Origin: Cylindrobasidium torrendii FP15055 ss-10
Lineage: Eukaryota > Basidiomycota > Agaricomycetes > Agaricales > Physalacriaceae
Direction: 5' to 3'
Length of the DNA stretch: 64,000 bases
NCBI GenBank assembly: GCA_000934385.1
Contig: KN880529.1
Coordinates: 23,961 to 87,960, forward strand
The first letter of the stretch is position 1. Each line of letters opens with the position of its first letter. The notes below the pieces were generated by a model. That model saw only the letters and a list, made by a program, of their open reading frames with translations, searched no databases and was not told where the DNA came from. Position numbers and translations under genes: made by a program. This document shows, one piece after another, positions 47,261-59,700 of this stretch.

Positions 47261-48870
47261 ATGCCAGCCCTACGGACGCGTGATACCCAGCCCAGAGGTG
47301 CGTCTTATTGTCTTCATCGCCGCTGCACCTTGCTCATCAACCATCTTAGCACTCGAAGTGACACCAGCTATCGCTTCCTCAGTTGCGATTGTCGCTCCCA
47401 CACCCCGGGCTTTCACTTTCCCAATTGCCCATAATCTCGCGGATAGTCCCTACTCGTCCCCATCGTCTTCGCCATTCGAACCCGAAAATTACGCCTCATC
47501 CTCTTCCTCGTCAAATTCTTCAATCCGAACTCTATCTCCTCCAGCTTTGGATCTTGTTGGACACCGTCAACGGCTATCCACTTCGCTTGAAGACGCCGAG
47601 CGCCGTCCCCGCAAGGGTGATGAGGACTATATCAAACGTCCAGAAAATGCATTCATGCTATTCCGCCGCAAATGTGTCGAGGACCATCATGCTGCGCAAG
47701 ACGAGGCTAAGGCGTCGACGGCGGGCCCGGTGAAGAAGAAGCGCCAGGCCGACTTGTCCAAGACGATTAGCCAGAAGTGGAAGTCGCTGACCGAGGACCA
47801 GCGTACTCACTGGGACGAGTTGGCCAAACAGAAGAAGCGGGAGCACGCTGAGCAACATCCAGGCTACGTTTATCGTCCCGAGCGCAGGAATTCTGCTCGT
47901 GCCAGTTCGAAGAAGGGCAAGGCCAAGAAGGGCGAGATGGACTTGGAGGGCACCAACTGCATATCATTCGTCATGCCCATGGGCGTTCCGCGGAATCACG
48001 GGCGTTCTGCTTCTGCACCGACGCCTCCGCCAACCTACCAGGCTATTCAGGTGCCCAACGTCTACTCTACTCCCTCATGTCCGTCTTCGCCATCCTTGGG
48101 CCCGCTCATCAGCCAGTTTTCATCGCGCCCCGGAGAATCTATTATGACCTTCGACTATCATCCACCTGCAAAAGACAATGTTGCACCACCGCCACCATTT
48201 TCTGACCATGAGGCGGTCCGTCGGGTACGTTTTGCTTTGTTCCGAAAAAACTTATTGTGTCTTGTTCTCATCTTCTTCGTAGCGACACGAGGGAAACCCA
48301 ATCGTCATCACGGACGTGTCCTCCCAGCTGGCGCCGCTCACAGTGTCGCCTGACTCGCTCTTCCTGCCCAATCAGTTCCCTCCGCCGCCGTCCCCAACAT
48401 TGGCACCGACATTCCCGCCCCATTCCGACTCACAGTATACTCCGTTGACCAACTCTCTCGCCTCTGCATATGCTCAGCTTAGCGAGCACGGCTTCATCGA
48501 CGCCCAAACACAGGCAGAAATCGACGGGCAGATGCAGATGCAGGAGTTTGGGGACTACAACCCATACGGCTGGGAGGCAACAACGCTCTGGCCGACTGGG
48601 AGCGACATGATGGTCAACGAGGACTTTGATATCAACGCGATACAACCGGTGTCCATCGACCTCAAGTCTCAGGATGGCGCGGCTTCGTCGGGGTCCGACT
48701 TTGGTCACGACTACATGGCTCAAGACTACCCGCCATCACAGGGATATCTTCCCAACCCGTATCAGGTCAACAACTCCCTATATCCCGACGACTCGTCCCC
48801 GTACGATGTCCCCTCGTACGACAACTCCCAGCTACAGTACGACGAGATGATGCCGCCGCACGGTTACTAG
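47261..48870 (+). CDS. HMG-box transcription factor (MATA_HMG type)
   Basis: Exons 47261-47297, 47350-48224 and 48283-48870 give 499 residues. The HMG box starts near residue 105 with IKRPENAFMLFRRKC, contains a 15 to 20-residue Ala/Lys-rich insertion, and goes on with ADLSKTISQKWKSL, WDELAKQKKREH and PGYVYRPERR. Fungal boxes of this type bind ATTGTT-like sites and include Ste11/Prf1 and Rox1 relatives that govern mating, development or hypoxia. The flanks are rich in Ser and Pro, and the C-terminus is rich in Tyr, Asp and Pro, as in activation domains. The first exon encodes MPALRTRDTQPR; the upstream frame without an ATG is leader. Confidence 0.88.
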
Positions 48871-50973
48871 TAGACTCTCGGCATTGGTCGTCGTCTGTTT
48901 CAAGGACATAGACTCCACGTCCATTGTAAAATTATCTCTCCTTGCTTTTCAACGCCCGTTGTACTTCTTGGTTAACACCTCTTGCTTTTTGGGCTCTGTA
49001 ATACTAATAGCTGCTACTACATACTTACCATTTACCCCCCTGCTTGTCCCACTCACGAATCCTTCCACGCTGTCTCGATGGTGGCGTGTTTAACCTCCCT
49101 CTTCATGTACGAACCCGTTACCTTTACATTGACGCTTTTCATCTTTTTACGAACATCTCTAGCATTACGCCGAGCATACCCTTCCCCCCGCGCGCCCCGA
49201 TCCTAACCCCCCCACTACCCATTCTCGTTCGAACGTCTTTTATTTGTAATTTGCTGTACATACATACATACCACTCCGGAATCGCGAAACGACTTGTATG
49301 CTGATTTTTCCATGTCGGAAAACCGGTGAAAAGAGATGAACCCAGCCATGGGATGCGCGTGTGATCACTGTGTAACAAAAGAGGCAGGGCAAAGAAGACA
49401 AGGCAAACAATAAGCATGTTCCCGATCGGGATGTATACCTCCCGAGAGGACGGCTTCTCCATGGTCCACGCAACGAGTTCAAGTTGTGCCCCAAAAAGCC
49501 GAGAAGACTTCCCAGAGAGGGAAAGTACAAAGTTGGTCGAGAGCCTTGCCACCACCGTCCGTCAGCGTGGGACAGCCCAGAGTACGAATGTCCAAGCGTA
49601 CCATCTGGTCCCCTCCCCCTCGATAAAATGAATGACTCGTTCTCAAGTACCCCGACTCGCCGTGCCTCTAAGTCGACCATCTTTTCATATCTGGATATCA
49701 AAGCCACACGGAGGTGTACGTCGCATAGATGTTGGATTTGTACGGGGAACAGCTTTGGCGGAGGGTCTGCCCGTAGATACATACGCAGATGGACTTCTCA
49801 CGGGTTTGCAGTGGTCCAGGAATCCTCGAGGTGGGTACCACGGTGCGAAGCTTTACCGAGCGGTGGGTACGACCCTCCGAGATGACGATGTCGTGTTGTT
49901 CACGGTGGCGCACAAATCACGAGGGATTCGGGTTGAGAAGAGTGGTCGGGGACGCATGGTTTAATGCCTGGAATGCTTGACTCCGTGGACAACGCAGAGC
50001 TCTCGCATTTAATGGGGTCCAATTTTTTTCCTCTTGTAGTAGAATTCTAGAAGACGGCACACGCATCCAAGCGAGGGCGTAAAGAAGTTGGGACAACATC
50101 GGGGTATCAAAGGAGGCGCGCAACCGTGTTAAAGCATACACCGCGCTGGATCCGATTCGCTTGACACGGTAATACGGATTGGATACCCTTCATTCTTGCA
50201 AGCCACTGCACTTGAAAGAGTGTATACCACTATACAGCTGGCTGTCAATTGTAGTTTGAATGGTTGTTTGACGCTGCAGTAAGAGATACGTGCCTCTGCT
50301 GTCGTAAAAAAGCGTCACTATATTCCGTGGTTTTTCTTAGTGCCGAACCTCAATATCTTCATGAGGCGTAGTTTGGACGTCGACCGTGTACATGTCACAG
50401 GATCAGCTTCAATAGCATCGCAGTTAGACCCAAACCCGGTCGCGTAGCATTTCCACAAATGCGAGCTCGATTAGCCCACCGTTCTTAGCATGCCATTACA
50501 GGCCATCCGCGGGCCCGACCGATCGTTGTTATGGATACCTTTGTGTGTCCAGCCACGTGAAAGGCGATCGCAGACAGCACGAACGGAATTATAAGGTGGA
50601 TTTGTTGGATATCACTCAAAAAAGCGACAGTACAAAGTCTAACATCACCTAGGCCATCCAGCGGCGGTAGTGAAAGCCAAATGCACCAGGTATACGTTAT
50701 GAATAAATTCCGGAAAGCATGTAATGCCAAACATAACAACGCAGTATAAAACTCGGTCTGTTAGTAGTAGAGTACACCTCTGGTACACCTAACCCAAAAG
50801 ATAGTGTACATCTTGATCCCTATGAAAAGTCCTAGCCCAATGAGCCAGATATGTACGATGTACACGACAGTGTCCGCCCCAGCGCAACGAGCAGCGGTAT
50901 GGTTTCAACCGCGCGCGCGACAATGTTCTGGTATTCTCGATGTCGTCTGACTGCCACCTCCCGACTTTACAGC
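48871..50973. other. 2.1-kb intergenic between convergent genes
   Basis: No supported gene. A minus-strand frame near 49139-49555 contains one hydrophobic stretch but no start or splice context to back it. The rest has short frames only. Confidence 0.45.
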
Positions 50974-52231
50974 TCACGCTGCATGCACATCGTGACCTGG
51001 CCGAATGCCGTCCAATGGCTCGTCTACGAAGACCTTGAACGGCCGCGAAGGATCCTTAATAAAGATGTTGTCACCCCGAATGTTCAGGAATGAATACTGC
51101 AGAAGGCGTCAGCCGATGTCCTGTGGAGCCCGCAGGGTCCAGCGCACCTCAGCCAAATCAGAGTTAGCCTGCTTGTTGTAGTTCTGGTAAACCAAGTTTG
51201 GCTCGCTTGAGAACGGGCGTAGTCCTGCGCTTTCGAAGAGCTCCCACCAAGAGAGGAAAGAGGCAAAGTTCTTGTTCCAGACGTGGATTTCAAGAAGGAG
51301 TTGGCCAAATGGAAGTGGTTTCCCAGAGCGCACGTATGGTGCGAGCATAGCGGCGAATGTGTCAAACTCGGCACTCTCGACGTCGACACGGAGAATGTCG
51401 ATGTGGTCATGTCCTACACCAGAGTAAGCGCAACCGAGGTCAAGATGCGAGAGATGCGGCGCACCATTCTTTTCCATGATTGTTTCAAGCGGGTACGAGG
51501 GACCATGTTCAGAGTTGGCAGGCACAGTAGTTCCCGACAAACCGACGCGCGTGAAGTGGGCGCGCGCAGACTGCGTCCTTGGAATTTGCGGGCCAAAGGA
51601 CTTGGTTGTGCTATCATAGCCGTATATTTGGCAGTGTCTAGTGTTGTCCAAGATCTCTGCTTCGAAAGACGATTCGTAGTTGATGCCTAAGTGGATTAAA
51701 TGACGAACGCAAACAACCGGAAACGCACTCACCCATGGAGTATATCAAGCAATCTGGCTTTTCCTGAATCCTGGAGAGTCCACAGACCCATTTCCCGCCA
51801 TCTCCCAGGGAACCTATGCGCTCCAACTCGTGCGGGCAATTGAAGGACGGAGGGAAAAAGTCCCCTGGCACGGCGAGTAAGTCCAAGACGGCAGAAAAGA
51901 GTAAGGTTGGACACACAGACAGTGTATGCAGGCCAAGGGTTCTTGTCCGGAGGGAACCTGCGTGAAGTCAGTGACCAGACTGGATTGGCCAACTGCTTTC
52001 GCACATATCAATGTCTTCCGGTTTGGGTCCAAAAGTCTGTATGAGCTTCTTGCGGCCCGTCAAAGTCTTCTCGTATATGGATTCTGCCAATTTCAACCGC
52101 TCGGAAATGCCCCCGTCGTGTATGTAGCGTGAAGCTTTGACTGTGGGTGTTTCTTGATATGTGCTGAGCCAGTAAAACGTCCCCAGAACGCCCAGAACGA
52201 CGAAAATCGCATATCGCGGAAGGCCAGGCAT
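50974..52231 (-). CDS. Methyltransferase-like protein, METTL24-like
   Basis: Exons 52231-52005, 51957-51917, 51864-51733, 51686-51148 and 51096-50974 give 353 residues. An N-terminal membrane anchor (YAIFVVLGVLGTFYWL) precedes the domain. Family landmarks are FFPPSFNCPHELERIG, GDGGKWVCG, the cofactor-site region YSMGINYESSFE, and HIDILRVDVESAEF. This matches the PF13383 group that holds METTL24, predicted S-adenosylmethionine enzymes with unknown substrate, probably in the secretory pathway. Introns fall in the N-terminal half and before the last 41 codons. The second donor could be placed eight bases upstream with one residue less; I chose the GTGTGT site, which restores the conserved Trp before DFFPP. 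Confidence 0.86.
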
Positions 52232-52973
52232 TGTGTGGCAGAGGTGCAGTGAGTGGCTGCGCAGTTGTCGTGGCAGAAGAATCGAGGGCGTCTGCCCGTT
52301 GTGGGGGGAAATCAACTACAGATACTTACGTCATTCCGACGATCGATTTTGGTCGAACCCCGCAGCCCCGCCATCAGAAATTCATCTTGCCTTCATGTTG
52401 GTGAAGACAATCAGTTTGTTCTTGTAACCTACTTCCGAGAATATTTATTTGGGCAGCCCTTTGCCGCAACACTCAACCTTATTCGATTCATCGAATCGCT
52501 GTATCACACTAAGCTCAAGCAGGTCAGAGCCTTAAGCGCTTTCTACTACCATGGCAAGACAGCCAACCGCAATGTGTACTAACACGACATATGTATTAGC
52601 GAGCATTATCTTTCGTATGTTCAGAGAACGGGATTGGTAGCAGCCATACAAAGGAATACATGCCTGTTCAAGGGGCCTCTACTATGAAATTGCGAGTACG
52701 GCTGCAGCCTGCAGGGCGTCCTATCCAGCGACAGTCAACCAGCCCAGAAAAGAAAATGCAACTGAACATAAGATGGAATATCAGCATCGCAGAATGTGTA
52801 TTAAAAACGTTGTCAAGTAGTCCAATCGTGATAAAGCAGGCAATTGTTCGCATTATGGAAGTACAAGCATGGATGGATACGGAGCACTAAGGTATGATAC
52901 ATCGATGGAGGTCATGAACGTTTGCTCCCAGCGCAAAGGAGGTGAATGTTGTATGGTCGTACGGTCGTAAGAT
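52232..52973. other. Intergenic, no gene seen
   Basis: AT-rich in the middle (52380-52900). Upstream of the METTL-like gene and downstream of the BTB gene. Nothing else found. Confidence 0.5.
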
Positions 52974-54202
52974 TCATGCAGGCGAACGAGGCGAGTCCGG
53001 CTGAGGACTAGCTGAATGCAGCTCGGTGAGACGGAACCACAATGGGATTGTCTTCCACAGCTTCTGCCTCTCCTTCGCTGCCCACGCCTCTAAGCTTTGA
53101 GCGCATGGTTTGCATTCGCTGAGATCTGCGCTCTTCAGCTGGCCGAGCTCTTCCGCTACGTATAGTGGGTCGCAAAAGCCCCGTTCGCGGTCGAACAGGT
53201 AGTGCTGTGTCGCTAGATCAACAAGTTCTGCAAAATCCTTCCGGCAGGCAGCGGCAGAGGTGCATATCCCTCCCGCGGAGGTGCGCCGGACATGGGAAAA
53301 CGAGGGCTGGGATGTGCGTAGGTACTGGCTGGTGCCCATCGCCTGAATGAGCGTCGTGATGGTATGTTGCGCCATCTCCTTCCCTAAGCAAAGACGCTGC
53401 ATATCCGCGACAGACAATGAAAAGCGGGTGTCATGGATGCTGCCGTCCTCTTGAGGGTCGAAGATCTGGCAGAAGGGGTATCGACAGAGGTCGTAAAAGG
53501 CGGCAGGAAGGAGCTGGGGCGCTTCAACTTCTTGTGCAAGATTAATTACAGCCTAGAGCGCATGGGTCAGGCGAGGCAGGGCACGAGGCGGGGTACGGCA
53601 CGTACGATGGGAGATGGATAGATACGGCAAAGCTGGGTCTGCCCACGCTCTTCACGAAGGTCCCAGCCTCTGAGTGTCGATGGCCATGCCCGGGAAAGGT
53701 GGTCAAGCGCTTTTTGTCGCAAGCCTTCGATAATGTATTTAGTGGAAAGGCGAAGAATGCCAGCCGTTACACGGAAGTCGTCGTCTCCGTTGTCCCCGAA
53801 TGTACTGCAAACGATAAGCGTGTGATTGGGAGTAGATGCAAAAACGCACGGTCCATCATATATACTGATCAAAAGACTCTCAAGGTCGCTTGCAGCATCG
53901 TGAAGGAAGATAAGGGGACAGCCTTCAAGGTCGTCGACGTTGCCTTTGCCAGCGAGGCCGAACATGTCGCGGAAGACTTCAGAGTGCCGAGATAGTTGAG
54001 ACATGTGGACGCGAAAGATGGTGTGTTCTGCGCGGAGAATGACGCTGCCGTCTGTGAACCAGAGGTCATCGTGACATTCGAGGTGGTCGCCATTGCGAGG
54101 GTCAACATAGCACCTGACGGGACGTCAGCGGGGAAGAGGAGAGGGCTGTACCACGCACCGTGAGCAGCCTTGTTCTAAAAGACTGTATTGTTGGGCGCCC
54201 AT
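52974..54202 (-). CDS. BTB/POZ domain protein
   Basis: Exons 54202-54159, 54113-53606 and 53552-52974 give 376 residues. The BTB fold is N-terminal: DDLWFTDGSVILRAEHTIFR, then VHMSQLSRHSEVFRDMF, an insert, and a segment ending in LESLLISIYDG. The next part has FRVTAGILRLSTKYIIEGLR, the usual helical continuation in mushroom BTB proteins. The C-terminal half carries a Cys-containing region (KDFAELVDLATQHYLFDRER) and ends in Pro/Ser. Such proteins form large families in agaricomycetes and are thought to recruit substrates to cullin ligases or act in transcription. The role of this one is unknown. Confidence 0.85.
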
Positions 54203-54450
54203 GGCATCGAAGTTCAAGAGCAAGCCGCTATTGTCGCCGTGCGAGCTCGATCGGGTTAGAGACTGTCAGCGGTGCTGAGGCAATATGCCGAATATTGGTC
54301 CAGTTTTTTAGTGGTCTTTGGGCACAGGAGGATTGACAATGGACTTTCTGCTGGAAACTCGACGTTTGCGGGGGTGTGACGGGGAAACGGCAAGTTTGAT
54401 CAGGATCTTCAATTGAAGCTTGACCAAGACCATCACATACTGCGCCACAT
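54203..54450. promoter_or_regulatory. Divergent promoter BTB gene / DHODH
   Basis: 248 nt between the two start codons. No TATA box recognised. Confidence 0.4.
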
Positions 54451-56208
54451 ATGTTCGTCCTGCGTAGGGCCGCGCTGCCCAAAGGACCGCTGTTTCGCCA
54501 GCATAGAGCGCTAGCAACCGGCTCGACGTCTCCAACCTCGGCATTACGAACTGGTGTCTACACCACCGTCTTTGCGTTGTCTACTGGCCTATTCGCATTT
54601 TACTACTTCGACGCGCGCTCTGCACTTCACCGCTACATCGTGACACCTGTCCTCCGTCGTGTCTTTGACGCTGAGACCAGCCATGCTATTGCTCTGCAAG
54701 CACTCCGGTCTGGATTGGGCCCGAGAGATCCCGCGGTGGATGAAGAACGCTTGAAGTGCGAGGTGCGTAGTCTGCCCAACTCAAGAATAATAACCTCAAG
54801 TTCTGTGTAGATCTTTGGCCAACAGATGTCCAATCCAGTTGGCCTGGCTGCAGGTTTCGACAAGAACGGCGAAGCCATTGACGGTGCGCAACCCTACTGT
54901 TCCATACTCTCGTGCTCACTCCCAATCCAGGCCTATTCAACCTTGGGTTCAGCTGGGTCGAGATTGGCAGTGTGACACCAAATCCTCAAGTGTGTTGCGC
55001 CTCAATGAACAAGGAGCTCAATTGACCATATCCAGGCTGGCAACCCCCAACCGCGTATATTCCGCCTCGAAGAGGACGACGCGGTCATCAACCGCAGTGG
55101 GTTCCCTTCACAGGGTCACATGGCCGTCCTCTCTCGCGTCAAGGCGCGCGCACCCTCATTTATCACTGAGGAGAACGACCGTGCATCTTTCCGTCCCGAA
55201 TCCATGCTCGCCGTCAGTCTCGGCAAAAACAAGACATCTCCTCTCGAATCCATCAATGACTACGTCGCTGGCGTCAAGGTCTTCGGTCCATATGCTGATG
55301 TCCTCGTTGTCAACGTTTCGAGCCCCAATACCCCAGGACTCCGTGGCCTGCAGCACAAAGACCTACTGGAAGCACTGTTGACGGGTGTCACGAAGGCTCG
55401 GGATGCCATCGCGAACAAGCCCAGGCTCGTTCTCAAGCTTGCCCCAGACCTCGACGCGTCCCAAATCTCCGATGTAGCCAGTGTCATTCGCGGTAGCGGC
55501 ATCGACGGTGTCATTGTCAGCAACACCACCCTTGAACGTCCAGCATCCCTCTTCAATGGTGTGTTTTCCGCTAGCTTTAGCCGTTGCAAGCCTTGAATAT
55601 CTGTAGAGAACAAGAAGGAAACTGGTGGACTTTCTGGTGCTCCCCTCAAGGCTCTCTCCCTCAAGGTCTTCAAGGCCCTGCGCGCCGAGTTGCCTAGCAC
55701 TATTCCCATGATAGGCTGTGGTGGTATCTTCACAGGCGAGGACGCACTCGAGTATGCGCGTGCAGGTGCTGCCATGGTCCAAATCTACACCTCACTCGCA
55801 TACGATGGACCCGGCGCTTGTCGACGCATCAAGGACGACATTGCTGCTAGCCTTGCGCAGACTGGCGAAACATGGCAAGACGTAGTAAAGAAGGCAGTTA
55901 CGGCGAATAGCTGGGTTCCGCCGCCACCTGCAAAGGAGGTTGCAGCTTCGCCGGAGTGGACTGTGAAGGAGCTTACAGCGGAGGCCGAAGAGCTGAAGAA
56001 GTTGCTGGAAGCGTTCGAGGGAAAGCATACCAACGATATTGTGCAGCCAAAATCTGCGTCGTTGATTAGCGGAGTTCCTTCATCCAAGGATTCTACCGAC
56101 GCGACAGTGAAGCAGCTAGTGGCGGAGGCTGAAGAGTTGGGGAAGGCACTACAATCGTTTGAGCGCAAGACAAAAGCAGTCGCGGATTACGATGAGGATT
56201 TTGAGTAA
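54451..56208 (+). CDS. DHODH: Dihydroorotate dehydrogenase, mitochondrial class 2
   Basis: Fourth step of pyrimidine synthesis, on the outer face of the inner mitochondrial membrane, passing electrons to ubiquinone. Exons 54451-54762, 54811-54883, 54931-54989, 55036-55558 and 55607-56208 give 522 residues. An Arg-rich presequence and one membrane span ([18 protein letters not shown]) come first. Family motifs are [48 protein letters not shown] with the catalytic serine, [10 protein letters not shown], and [20 protein letters not shown]. Residues beyond about 435 are an extra tail with two similar copies of a helical segment ([19 protein letters not shown] and [19 protein letters not shown]). 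The family normally ends before this tail. Confidence 0.95.
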
Positions 56209-56640
56209 AACTGTATTTCGTTTGCAAACAGGAGGTTCTCATCATTTACGAGTGGTCATCTCAGTGCTTCAAGTCTGCCATCGATTCCTGAGCGCTGGCG
56301 TTGACGGTATCAGCTCGGGCAATCGCGAGGAAAAGGACATATGCCAAACCTCCAAGTTTATTGAGCGCAAGAAAGCAAGAATCCCAATGACAATGATCAA
56401 AACTAGCTTGTCAAATGGCCTCGAAAGCTCAGCGTCCTTGAGCGCTTGAGCGCTCGAGGGAATTGAATACTTACACTCATGGGCAGTCGAGCCTCAGTGT
56501 ATGCCTCCGCCATTCCTTCTATCCTCTGCACACCGTCTCTACCAACTAATTGAAGCACAAGGAAAGGAATCTGGTGCATAATATGAAACAGAGCACCAAA
56601 GCCATATACATATTAATATTGATGAAATTGTAGTACATTC
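56209..56640. other. Intergenic, 3' flanks of two convergent genes
   Basis: The right part (about 56540-56640) is homologous to the sequence after gene A' (61482-61590). A GAGCGCTTGAGCGCTC palindrome lies near 56440-56455. Confidence 0.5.
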
Positions 56641-58252
56641 TCAGACTGCGACTACTACATTTTCGGCCCACTCTTCGATCCTCTCTATTTCCCCTTGCTT
56701 TAGCCAAAACTCTCTTGTGGTCAGCGATCGATATTGATCAAAATTGAGGAGGTCGATGTCGTCGTCGTCGTCCTCCTCATCTTCATAGTCCTCATCCTCC
56801 TCACCGTCAGAGTCAGATCGTCGCGGCCACCCCTCAATCTCCCACAACTCCTCCTCGCTCAAATCACTGCGGTTACTCAAGCAGCGATTGGGCAATACAC
56901 GTTCCATGCCCCCAAGCACGTCGTCGAGCTCCTCCGAAAGATCGCGAACATTGCACGGGAAGTCGAATTCCTCCCAGAGCGATGCAATGCGATACGACTG
57001 CTTTTGGATGGTGAGCAGAGCCACAGCGAGCCGTAGTCGACCCAACGACCGTTCACGCAGATTTTCTGTAGAGACGGTGAAGTTGAAGCTATCCATGTGT
57101 AGGGAAACCATTTCTGTCTGACTTTCTGTGGTCGAAGACCAAAAGTGCGCAAACAGATCGACCTTTTCCGAGTCGTAAGCGATCCCGTAAACGATGGCAT
57201 ACTTTGGAAGTGGAGGAACTGGTGCCGGTGAGCCCTCGGAAACATAATTGTGGCGAATGAGCCAAGTCTCTCGGAGCGCACGTAGGTTTGGCTCTGCATG
57301 CAAGGCTAAACAACGAGCAATTTCGTCGAGTCTCGAGGATTCATCGTCGCAAGATGAGAATGACCCTGTATTTATGGCGATGAGCAGCGCAGGGTGTGTC
57401 AAGGTTGGGCCAAGGAGAGAAGCACGCCTAAGATTGTGCGGCGCTGGATGGCAAGATTCCGGTATGACACAAAACTCCAGTGAAGCTGGCGGTATAGCGC
57501 GTGGAAGGAAGGAGGGTGGAAAATGCGCTAGAGGCGAACTTTAAGATCTGTTAGGTTCAGTAAAGCACTCGGAAACTAGATCACTCGCGTATTCATTCGG
57601 CAATTTGGAATACCACAAAGCATTCCATACAGCGCGGAAGTTATCAATTTCTCGTCGTCTGGCGGGCAGCAGAGGAAACGTGCCAGGGCATCCGCAGAGT
57701 GCCGCGCATCACCTTGTACAGAGTTCTTTAATCGCGGCGTCCCCTCCCGCAGGAGTTTGTACCTCGCGAGGCAGAAATCCGGCACTGGAGTGTCGACGTA
57801 TCCCTGGCGGGCAAGCACATCGTCGTCAGAGAGATGCTCAATCTCAGACAGAAGAGGTGCAGCGAGCAACGATATGGTCCTGAATGACCCAGGGAGAGTT
57901 CTCGAATATTTGTAGGTCTTCGAAATTGCATCGTCCCGTATCTTGGGTCTCTCATTTAGTCTGAAGCGCGGTCGTTGTATTCTTTCACGTACCGTCCACA
58001 GGAAGGGAAGAGCAATGCGGCCACTCCACTGAGCGTGAAGCCTCTGTATCAAAGAGAGGGTCTCTTTGTGTCGGACCGCGACTTCGCTTGATATTTCGCG
58101 GAGTGCTAGGTATGTCCAGCAGCTTCCACTCATGAATGAGCATGAGATGGATCAAAAAGAGTCGCAGCCCACCTGGATGTAGTAAGTTCCCCGTGTTCTC
58201 CTTGATGGATGATGTTGTCAAGTTGCAAAGTAATCTCTGAAGCTGAAGTCAT
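56540..58252. repeat. Inverted duplicate of family A, left copy
   Basis: Gene A with about 100 nt of its 3' flank is matched in reverse orientation by 59874-61590. Homology upstream of the ATG is limited to about 15 nt (CAACGACCACCATG). Confidence 0.85.
56641..58252 (-). CDS. Gene A: unknown protein, family A, copy 1
   Basis: Exons 58252-58173, 58128-57993, 57941-57589 and 57538-56641 give 488 residues. I do not recognise the family. Landmarks shared with copy 2 are LDNIIHQGEHG at the start, QWSGRIALP.LWT, DDVLARQGY.DTP.PDFCLARYKL, LCCPPDDEKLI.SALYGMLCG, IPNCRM, a Pro-rich linker, then LTHPALL.AINTGSFSS, PPLP.YAIVYGIAYD, MVSLH.DSFNFTVST and a tail with a run of Asp/Glu before IDLLNFDQYRSL. 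No membrane span, signal peptide or catalytic motif seen. The third intron (57588-57539) begins GCGAGT, whereas copy 2 has GTAAGT. It lies 372 nt downstream of gene B on the same strand. Confidence 0.75.
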
Positions 58253-58624
58253 GGTGGTCGTTGTGGGTAGACAGTCAGCCGGAACCAGAAACCGTTCCGA
58301 TTGTCGACTGCTCGAATACGTAGTACTACATAGTTGCAGCCTCGGCAGTCACCGGTAAGCTCTGCTCTGAATATCGATGTGAATGCCATGAATGTGAACC
58401 GTGGACCAAATGACCACTAACCAGCGAAGCGAGTACGGGAGATAGAGATTATCAGATCGTCACTTTCGAGATTTCACGTAGCCGCTAATATTTACGCCGC
58501 TCTGACGGACACTGGGCATTGGAGTCTTATGGTACTGTATACATGCACGATGTTGGTGGTGAGAGGCACAACCGCTACCACGCAGGGACCACCAATCGTC
58601 GGAGTGTTCTCTGTGGACAAATAG
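58253..58624. other. Intergenic between genes B and A
   Basis: Promoter of gene A. No TATA box or repeat recognised. Confidence 0.45.
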
Positions 58625-59700
58625 CTACGAAGAAATGAGGCTATGTGCGCGGAATACCTCCCCGTAATCAGACAGCCACTTTGATATGCCCTGCTTGACT
58701 TCATACATACACCGTTGGACCATGAGGAGCGCCCAAATCAGACGTGTCATCTGAAAAGACTCGCAGCTGTGCAGGAGCTCACTAGTCGTCTCCCCGCCTC
58801 CGACCGATTGGAATTTCCATACCCCTGCGTCCGAATCCCACTCGGGGCGATGTGAGCGAACATGAATTCCCTGAGATGTGTAGTAGAATCCGCAAAGAAG
58901 TATCCAGTCCGGAAGACGTTTGGGATCACTCTCAGGAATGACACGGTGAAGAGAAAGTAAAAACTCTAGTGTGGGCTGGAATGTGTTAGCCAACGCTTCT
59001 GCTGCCTCTTTTTCATCATCTGCGAAGGTGATATCGCTCCAGCTTCGCGGTAGAGCAACAGTGACAACGGGCCACATTTGCTCGGGCAGACCATCGACAA
59101 TCATGCGGCTTGTAAAAATAGTCTCCGTAGTGCGATACTTACATGAGGTATCTGGCTCCCTATGAGTAACTTCAGTAAGACTCGATATGATGGAATGGCG
59201 CAAACTGTACTCTGAAGTGCAGCAGCCGGGAACATAGAGAAGGCCACGCAGGATGGGGACCAAGGTTTCTGAGGCGCGCATTTCCGAAGAAAGATAGCCA
59301 GAGGTGAAAACGAGGTTTGCGCAACGCCTTTGACTATGGGGGTGGTCGTCCGGGAGGTCATTAATACTGAGAATGGGCAGAGGGAATGGCGGCTCTTTGT
59401 CCATCGTGCTGCCTCGTCCCAGGAAAGCATCCTGCGACGTGGCCGTCTTCATCACTAGGTCGATGGCAGATGGTACACTTGCGGGCTCGCTGGATGAAAG
59501 GTCCGATATTTCCTCTTCGGTTGCCTTCTTAGCTGTGAGCATTATGATCATTCTAACAATGTGTGACTTGCCAGCCAGGTCGGAGGGAACTGGATATCTC
59601 TTGCCGATCCGTTCATCTCTTGAACAACTGTCCTAGCTCTCGCCTCCCACGGCAGCCTCTGTGCATCCTTCGGGTTGAGAAACTCCCATAATATAGCCAT
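58625..59700 (-). CDS. Gene B: unknown protein, family B, copy 1
   Basis: Exons 59700-59572 and 59524-58625 give 342 residues. I do not recognise the family. Shared landmarks with copy 2: LPWEARAR in exon 1, then FPLPILSINDLPDDHP, ANL.FTSGYLS.EMRAS, LVPILRGLLYVPGCCTSEY, FTSRMI.DGLPE.MWP, PTLEFLLSLHRVIP, DPKRLPDW.LLCGFYYTSQG, HVRSHRPEWDSDAG.WKFQ and MVQRCMYEVKQGIS. It looks globular, with no signal or membrane span. The start is the first ATG in frame and is at the same place in both copies, although some similarity continues upstream in the same frame. The intron begins GCAAGT; copy 2 has GTAAGT. Confidence 0.72.

Noticed and set aside
49139..49782. Minus-strand frames with one hydrophobic stretch
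   Set aside because: No convincing start or splice path; two overlapping frames of equal quality.
59107..59140. Possible intron in gene B beginning GTAAGTATCGC
   Set aside because: Only 34 nt long, and the matching place in B' has no donor and is open coding sequence.
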